Source of the DNA: an uncultured Terriglobus sp.
Lineage (GTDB): Bacteria > Acidobacteriota > Terriglobia > Terriglobales > Acidobacteriaceae
DNA: 9,877 bases
Direction: 5' to 3'
NCBI GenBank assembly: GCA_937859825.1
Contig: CALMAP010000015.1
Span: forward strand, 12,769 to 22,645
The position numbers and the translations under genes are program-made. The notes below the pieces were generated by a model. The model did no database searches, was not told where the DNA came from, and saw nothing but the letters and a program-made list of their open reading frames with translations. Shown here piece after piece: positions 5,306-9,877 of the stretch (the first letter of the stretch is position 1; every line of letters starts with the position of its first letter).

Positions 5306-7536
5306 ACACCCATCTGATCGGCACAGACGTGAATCGTATCGACGGACCGGCCAAAGTGTCCGGCGCGGCCAAGTACGCCGCAGAGTTCTTCGCGTCAGAC
5401 ATGTTGTATGCGGTGGTTGTTTCAGGTGCGATTGCACATGGTGAAGTCGACAGCATCGACACCGCTGCGGCAATGAAGGTCCCCGGCGCCATGGAGGTGT
5501 TCAGCCACAAAAACCGGCCGCACATGGCCTGGTTCAACAAGTCGTACCTTGACGAGGACGCCCCCACCGACGGCAAGCCGCTTCGTCCCTTGTACGACGA
5601 AAAGATTCATCATAGCGGTCAGCCGGTTGCGCTCTGTGTTGCCGAAACGTTTGAGGCAGCACGGGCCATGTCCAGGCTGGTCGAAGTGTCGTACAAGGCA
5701 CTGACGCACCAGACGGACATGACCTTCGCCGTGCAAGAAGCGAAGAAGGTTGAGAAGTCCAACCGCGCAGGCATCGAGCCGCCACCCAAGAACCGCGGCA
5801 ATTCGGCTCAGGCGTATGCCGACGCGCCCGTAAAGCTTGCCAAAGGGTACCTGTCGCCCACGGAGATCCACAATCCGATTGAGCTGTTCGCCACCACCGT
5901 CGTCGTGAATGAAGACGAGACGATGACGATCTACGACAAAACGCAAAGTGTCAGCAACAGCCAGCTCCTGGTATGCAATGCGCTCGGCCTTTACAAGGAC
6001 GACGTCCGTGTAGAAAGTCCCTTTGTTGGAGGCGCGTTTGGATCGGCACTGCGGCCGCAATACCAGCTCATCCTTGCGACGATGGCGGCGAAGGCTCTGA
6101 AGCGTTCGGTACGGCTCACGCTCACGAGAGACCAGATGTTCACTCTCAGCCACCGCCCGGAAACGCTGCAGGAGATTCGCCTCGGGGCCGACACGGACGG
6201 CACCCTTCTCGCGATGCACAACGAATCGTTGCAAGCCACCTCGCGTTATGAGAACTACTTCGAAGTCATCGCAAACTGGAGCGGTCTAAGCTACCTTTGC
6301 GAAAACGCCACCATGGAAGAAAAGACGGTTTCCATGGACATTTCTACTCCGGGCGATATGCGTGCTCCTGGCGCTGTGCAAGGCGTTTGGGCGATAGAAA
6401 CGGCAATGGACGAACTGGCCATCGCAACGGGTCGCGATCCCGTCGATCTGCGGCTCCAAAACTACGCTGAGAAAGACCAGAACCACGACAAGAAGTATTC
6501 CAGCAAGGAGTTGAAAGCCTGTTACGCGCAGGGAGCGGCGATGTTTCGCTGGAACGAACGCAAGCCGACGCCGCGCACGGAACGCCGTGGCACCGCCTTG
6601 GTTGGGCGCGGCATGGCTGGCGGCGTTTGGGAATCGCCGCAAATGCCAGCCTCCGCGAAAGCAACACTTGCGCCGGACGGCACATTGACTATTGCCAGCG
6701 GCACGGCCGATATCGGCACCGGAACCTACACCGTGATGGCGATTCTTGCCGGCGAAGCACTCGGTCTGCCGCTTGCAAAGGTGATTGTGAAGCTGGGGGA
6801 TTCGGAGCTACCGGTAGCACCGCTCGAAGGGGGCTCCTGGACCGTTTCTTCTGTAGGAACAGCTGTCACAGAAGCATGCAAGGCCGTTGCGGAAAAGGTC
6901 TTCAAGCTGGCCTCCGGTCTGGACGATTCGCCCTTGAAGCACGCATCGTTCAAAGACGTAGAGTTCGTCAATGAGCGCATCTCATTGCGCAGCGACGCCG
7001 CGAAGTTCGTGACCCTGGCTGCCGCCCTGGCGTCGGGCGACGGCGAACCGATCGCAGAGAAAACGAAGGCAGGGCCGAACTTCCTGAAGCAGCACGGCTA
7101 CAAGAGCTACACCCACTCTGCAGTGTTTGCCGAAGTGGAGGTGGATGAAGATTTTGGGACCGTGTCGGTGTGCCGCGTGGTGAGCGCGATTGCGGGTGGC
7201 CGCATCATCAATCACGAAGCGGCCCGCAGTCAGATTCTTGGCGGCGTGGTTTGGGGAATCGGCATGGCGCTTCAGGAGCAGGCCGAAACCGATCATCAGT
7301 TCGGTCGCATCATGAACCACAACCTTGCCGAGTACCATGTGTCGGTCAACGCCGACGTGCATGACATTGAGGTCATCTTCGTCAAAGAGGAGGACAACAT
7401 CGTCAATCCGATCGGTGCGAAAGGCCTGGGAGAGATCGGACTGGTCGGCGTAGCTGCTGCCATTGGAAACGCAATCTACAACGCGACAGGTAAGCGCATT
7501 CGCGAGTTGCCCATCACACTCGACAAGCTCATCTGA
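5302..7536 (+). CDS. paoC: Aldehyde oxidoreductase, molybdopterin-binding catalytic subunit (PaoC/YagR-like)
   Basis: A 744-aa catalytic subunit of the xanthine oxidase family; E. coli PaoC is of similar length. The start overlaps the FAD-subunit stop (ATGA), with AAGGAG at 5289-5294. The N-terminal a/b-hammerhead domain begins NRIDGPAKVSGAAKYAAE. Molybdopterin-binding stretches include VGGAFGS (residues 242-248), RAPGAVQG (from Arg354) and SGTADIGTGTYT. Near the C-terminus GAKGLGEIGLVG carries the catalytic base Glu711, which activates the Mo-bound oxygen chain of these enzymes. Relatives oxidise a range of aliphatic and aromatic aldehydes to acids using a molybdopterin cytosine dinucleotide cofactor. 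No Tat signal is needed on this subunit in PaoABC, since the small subunit carries it, but that too is missing here. The XdhC-type chaperone gene (paoD) that follows paoC in E. coli is absent; a gene on the opposite strand comes next. Confidence 0.95.
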   Translation: MNTHLIGTDVNRIDGPAKVSGAAKYAAEFFASDMLYAVVVSGAIAHGEVDSIDTAAAMKVPGAMEVFSHKNRPHMAWFNKSYLDEDAPTDGKPLRPLYDEKIHHSGQPVALCVAETFEAARAMSRLVEVSYKALTHQTDMTFAVQEAKKVEKSNRAGIEPPPKNRGNSAQAYADAPVKLAKGYLSPTEIHNPIELFATTVVVNEDETMTIYDKTQSVSNSQLLVCNALGLYKDDVRVESPFVGGAFGSALRPQYQLILATMAAKALKRSVRLTLTRDQMFTLSHRPETLQEIRLGADTDGTLLAMHNESLQATSRYENYFEVIANWSGLSYLCENATMEEKTVSMDISTPGDMRAPGAVQGVWAIETAMDELAIATGRDPVDLRLQNYAEKDQNHDKKYSSKELKACYAQGAAMFRWNERKPTPRTERRGTALVGRGMAGGVWESPQMPASAKATLAPDGTLTIASGTADIGTGTYTVMAILAGEALGLPLAKVIVKLGDSELPVAPLEGGSWTVSSVGTAVTEACKAVAEKVFKLASGLDDSPLKHASFKDVEFVNERISLRSDAAKFVTLAAALASGDGEPIAEKTKAGPNFLKQHGYKSYTHSAVFAEVEVDEDFGTVSVCRVVSAIAGGRIINHEAARSQILGGVVWGIGMALQEQAETDHQFGRIMNHNLAEYHVSVNADVHDIEVIFVKEEDNIVNPIGAKGLGEIGLVGVAAAIGNAIYNATGKRIRELPITLDKLI

Positions 7537-7572
7537 GCTGCATTGCAAGGATGGTGTTCGCAGTGCGGGACG

Positions 7573-7592
7573 GGGGTCGATCTTAGATCCCC
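7573..7592. terminator. Weak hairpin between convergent genes
   Basis: GATCT-T-AGATC (7579-7589) extends through a 2-nt bulge to GGGG (7573-7576) and CCC (7590-7592). It lies in the 107-bp gap between the ends of the molybdenum subunit (plus) and the alpha/beta hydrolase (minus). It could stop transcription from both sides, but it is short, with a tiny loop and no T-run. Confidence 0.2.
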
Positions 7593-7643
7593 TTCCTAGC
7601 CTGGCGTCGAGAGTGAAGCAGAAGACAACGGATTGCGTTTCGC

Positions 7644-8579
7644 TTAGAGTGAGCTTTGTCTAGATTTCAGAGGCACGGACACAACGATAGCAACGGCTGC
7701 AACTGCGACTGCTAGCGAGACTGCTAAAGCCCATTTCATCCGAGCAGATAACGTAGATTTGTACCCTCTCTCAGGCTGAGGTAATGGATCTCCGGAGGTC
7801 GCTGCAAGTATCAAACGTGCGGCTAGCTCTGGGCTGTCCCACTGGGGAAAGTGGCCGCAGTTCGGGAACCAGTAGAGTTGCGCGTCCGGAAACCTGGCTA
7901 TCGCCCGGGTGGCTTGGCGCGGCAGACATACGTAGTCGTCTTCGCCCCAGCCGATCACAAGAGGAGCCACCACCGAGCCTTTTGGGCTACCGCTCTGCGC
8001 CTCACCATGGGCTAAGTTTTCTAGAAGCTCGTCGAATGAAGGAGACGCTGCGAATGACCGCATCTCTGTAAGCGCAAGGTGGGAGGGAATGGACCAGGGA
8101 TGTGCAGAGAATTGAGCAAACAGTGCGGTGCGACCAATCGGATTGCTCGTGATGGCAGGCATCACGGGCTGCAATGCTCGCACGAGCCGTACTGACGCCG
8201 CCACTGAGTAATAAAAGACGGGAACTTCCCAGCCTTCCCAGAACCCTCCCGGATCGAGTGAGACAACAGCGCCGAGCACGCCGCCCCGCCTAACAAGCTC
8301 AAGAACAAGGCGTGCTCCCATCGAACTTCCAACCGCATCGATGCCGAGCAGACCCTCTCCTATCAAGAACTCAGTGACTGCGTCAGAGAGCGTTGAAATG
8401 GAGACGGGGCCGGAGAGTGGCGGCGTTGGGCCATGGCCTGGGAGGTCAACAGCGATGACCTCGCGACCGCCCTCGGCAAGCCGGTCAATGACCGGCTCCC
8501 AGGATGCCCAACTTCCGCCGATGCCATGTACGAGTAAGAGGGGTTTACCTGATCCGCGACGAACTGTATGGAACTTCAT
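7644..8579 (-). CDS. Alpha/beta hydrolase with C-terminal membrane anchor
   Basis: A 311-aa alpha/beta-hydrolase-fold protein. LLLVHGIGGSWASW (residues 14-27) gives the HG oxyanion motif. AVDLPGHGPTPP follows at 43-54. The nucleophile elbow is GSSMG (84-88, Ser86). GWGEDDYV carries the acid (Asp214 or Asp215), and NCGHFPQWDSPE the catalytic His243. Ser as nucleophile points to an esterase, lipase or C-C hydrolase rather than an epoxide hydrolase or dehalogenase, which use Asp. Unusually the core is followed by a linker and a hydrophobic stretch (about 282-302, KWALAVSLAVAVAAVAIVVSV) ending in KSRQSSL. It looks like a single tail anchor, with the enzyme domain probably facing the cytoplasm since no N-terminal signal is seen. 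The start at 8579 has only a weak ribosome-binding site. It lies 77 bp downstream of the metallo-hydrolase gene, on the same strand. Substrate unknown. Confidence 0.92.
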   Translation of the reverse strand: MKFHTVRRGSGKPLLLVHGIGGSWASWEPVIDRLAEGGREVIAVDLPGHGPTPPLSGPVSISTLSDAVTEFLIGEGLLGIDAVGSSMGARLVLELVRRGGVLGAVVSLDPGGFWEGWEVPVFYYSVAASVRLVRALQPVMPAITSNPIGRTALFAQFSAHPWSIPSHLALTEMRSFAASPSFDELLENLAHGEAQSGSPKGSVVAPLVIGWGEDDYVCLPRQATRAIARFPDAQLYWFPNCGHFPQWDSPELAARLILAATSGDPLPQPERGYKSTLSARMKWALAVSLAVAVAAVAIVVSVPLKSRQSSL

Positions 8580-8610
8580 GTTCGCTTGGATGCGCGATTC
8601 TCTTAGGTAA

Positions 8611-8638
8611 CTTCGCTCGCCATGCGAGCATAACGAAG
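8611..8638. terminator. Hairpin between the two minus-strand hydrolase genes
   Basis: GCTCGC (8615-8620) and GCGAGC (8624-8629) pair around a 3-nt loop, and CTTCG/CGAAG (8611-8615, 8634-8638) could extend or compete with it. It sits in the 77-bp gap after the metallo-hydrolase gene. It could weaken read-through into the alpha/beta hydrolase gene. There is no T-run, so a terminator role is doubtful. Confidence 0.25.
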
Positions 8639-8656
8639 GAGCTCACCCCTAATAAG

Positions 8657-9496
8657 CTACAGCGATGTCTCCCCGGCCTGGGTTCCCTCTAGAACGTCCT
8701 TAGGCGTCGCGATACGTTCGAAGTTATCCGCCAACGTGTGAAGGGCTTGAGGCACCTCGGCCCCGGCCAGTGGTTTTCCGTGCCCTGGCGCGACCGTTAC
8801 AGGTTCCAAACCTGCAAGTTTGCGCACGCTCACCTTTGCCGCACCCCAGTCTGACGTGAAATAGCTCGGCGGCCCATGCAGTTCTGCTGGCTGGAAAAGA
8901 TTGGCCGCGAAGAAGCTCTCCGCCTTAGTGGTGCAGAATGCATCTCCCACCAGCAATGTCCTATCGCTCTCTCTGAAGAAGCTCACATGGCCCGGCGTGT
9001 GTCCGGGCGTGTGGATGAGCTTCCATCCCGGCATCTCTGCCAAACTCAACTCGCTACCTTCGCCTGGCAACTCTTTCAGCCTGGAGCCCAGATCGATGGG
9101 GCCTCGAGGAAGAGTCGGAGACATGAGCGGCATCACCCCTCCACCCGCTTTCCAATCTGGGGCGGGGTATTCCTTTAGGCCCGTAAGGTACGGGAACTCG
9201 AGCGCATGGGCGTACACAGGCACGTCCCACTGCTCTGAAAGTTCCTTTGCTGCACCTGCATGATCGAAATGTCCGTGCGTTAGGACGATAGCGTTGGGAG
9301 GACGTTTGAACGTCTTCTCTGCCCAACTCTTGATCCGACTCGCGGAAAAGGGAAGAGCTGTATCGATCAAGGTCCAGCTACCATCCTGGTGCTGTAGCCC
9401 GAAGACATTTACGAAGGTGATTTTCAGTCCGCTCAGACCTTCCGCGATTTCGTCGATCGGCACAATCTGCTCATCACTGATTTCGACTTTGTCCAT
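8657..9496 (-). CDS. Metallo-beta-lactamase-fold hydrolase (glyoxalase II-like)
   Basis: A 279-aa protein with all metal-binding motifs of the fold. THGHFDHAG (His74, His76, Asp78, His79) is the HxHxDH signature. HTPGHTPGH gives His166, VGDAF gives Asp185 and VAPGHGKPL gives His239. Together these would hold two metal ions, usually zinc, iron or manganese. The family includes glyoxalase II, lactonases, persulfide dioxygenases and many thioester or lactone hydrolases; the substrate cannot be assigned here. No signal peptide is visible, which argues against a periplasmic antibiotic-degrading lactamase. I chose ATG 9496 because GAGG (9508-9505) lies 8 nt before it. A GTG at 9505, three codons upstream, overlaps that site and is less likely. 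First gene of a probable two-gene unit with the alpha/beta hydrolase. Confidence 0.92.
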   Translation of the reverse strand: MDKVEISDEQIVPIDEIAEGLSGLKITFVNVFGLQHQDGSWTLIDTALPFSASRIKSWAEKTFKRPPNAIVLTHGHFDHAGAAKELSEQWDVPVYAHALEFPYLTGLKEYPAPDWKAGGGVMPLMSPTLPRGPIDLGSRLKELPGEGSELSLAEMPGWKLIHTPGHTPGHVSFFRESDRTLLVGDAFCTTKAESFFAANLFQPAELHGPPSYFTSDWGAAKVSVRKLAGLEPVTVAPGHGKPLAGAEVPQALHTLADNFERIATPKDVLEGTQAGETSL

Positions 9497-9710
9497 TGCG
9501 ACCACCTCTGCGACCTAGGATGCAGAAGAACCCTGCTGGCGTCGGACTCTGCAGTGATCGCGCACCGGAGGTTGTCGTAGAACGCTGAACTGATTGCACT
9601 ACGCGAGCGAAGGACTAGCTGTCACAAGCCCTCACCAGAGCCGCAGGATCGGGCCGGGGCTGAATGACTTGGCAGAGCAGTGACATCTCTACTAGGCAGC
9701 TACAACACAG

Positions 9711-9738
9711 CTATACAGAATTATTCTTATCGGACGTA
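9711..9738 (+). repeat. Spaced element, copy B: CTATACA-N13-CGGACGTA
   Basis: CTATACA (9711-9717) and CGGACGTA (9731-9738) repeat copy A (3605-3632) with identical spacing and orientation. Farther downstream both copies are followed by TACGC and later by TCAGGTGGT (3678-3686 and 9806-9814), though at different distances. This hints at a longer, diverged intergenic repeat. Confidence 0.5.
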
Positions 9739-9751
9739 AGCTCTTTACTTT

Positions 9752-9763
9752 GTTATATATAAC
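9752..9763. promoter_or_regulatory. AT-rich 12-bp perfect palindrome
   Basis: GTTATATATAAC is identical on both strands and lies 14 bp after the copy-B element. The sequence could hold a -10 region in either direction or a dimeric regulator site. No partner -35 is convincing. Confidence 0.3.
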
Positions 9764-9877
9764 CTACGCTCCTGTGGTGCTCCGGTCAACACTGTGGTCC
9801 CCGGTTCAGGTGGTAGGCGTGCCCGTTAGCCGGGTCGGTAAGCCAAGGACGATCCCGGCCGCAAGAACGGCAAAACC

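Larger units (their letters stand above)
9506..9877. other. Mostly non-coding right-edge region
   Basis: I see no certain gene here. Part is the upstream region of the minus-strand metallo-hydrolase, without a clear promoter. It contains the second copy of the spaced element (9711-9738) and an AT-rich palindrome (9752-9763). From about 9807 to the edge, short minus-strand reading frames enter from the right. One ends AAGIVLGLPTRLTGTPTT at a TGA at 9807-9809 region and is hydrophobic; another contains FCRSCGRDRPWLTDP and stops near 9791. Each has fewer than 30 codons in view, so either, or neither, could be the end of a real gene. Confidence 0.4.

Noticed and set aside
5422..6234. 270-codon minus-strand open frame
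   Set aside because: It lies wholly inside the molybdenum subunit gene, whose motifs are unmistakable. Long antisense frames are common in GC-rich genes, and this one shows no recognisable domain.
6982..7548. 188-codon minus-strand open frame
   Set aside because: It is antisense to the 3' part of the molybdenum subunit gene, His/Arg-rich and without a domain.
1..9877. CRISPR array, tRNA, rRNA or insertion sequence
   Set aside because: I found no regularly spaced repeats, no tRNA-like cloverleaf, no rRNA segment, and no transposase or terminal inverted repeats.

Overview
The window looks like a piece of a GC-rich bacterial chromosome, in an accessory, detoxification-rich stretch. Gene content and protein style (a catalase-family heme protein beside an HxlR regulator, a PaoABC-like molybdenum hydroxylase, a recombinase/HNH cassette) resemble soil Acidobacteriota such as Granulicella or Terriglobus. 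That taxonomic guess is inference from memory; no marker gene is present to prove it.

Left part (1-1876). A TetR-family regulator gene runs off the left edge on the minus strand. Two 14-bp palindromes sit at and upstream of its start. A compact plus-strand cassette follows: a small serine recombinase, a 67-aa protein of unknown function (4-bp overlap), and an HNH endonuclease (3-bp gap). Overlapping inverted repeats upstream of the recombinase are a candidate recombination or control site.

Middle part (1916-3506). An HxlR-family repressor (minus) is divergent from a catalase-related heme protein (plus). Two inverted repeats with the same CTTAC/GTAAG half-sites lie in and beside the shared 58-bp region, which suggests local autoregulation. 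A perfect 12-bp-stem hairpin closes the catalase gene.

Right part (3507-9877). A three-gene operon with ATGA overlaps encodes a PaoABC/YagTSR-type aldehyde oxidoreductase: a two-[2Fe-2S] subunit, an FAD subunit with the extra cysteines of the [4Fe-4S] branch, and a molybdopterin subunit. The small subunit has no Tat signal, so the complex is probably cytoplasmic, and no paoD/xdhC-type maturation gene is next to it. Converging on it from the minus strand are a metallo-beta-lactamase-fold hydrolase and an alpha/beta hydrolase with a C-terminal membrane anchor. A spaced sequence element (CTATACA-N13-CGGACGTA) occurs twice in the same orientation, once in front of the oxidoreductase operon and once near the right edge. 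The two copies bracket the oxidoreductase and hydrolase genes.

The regulators, the heme peroxidase-like protein, the aldehyde oxidoreductase and the hydrolases fit a theme of defence against reactive or electrophilic compounds. That functional link is inference. The least explained items are the recombinase/67-aa/HNH cassette and the paired intergenic element.
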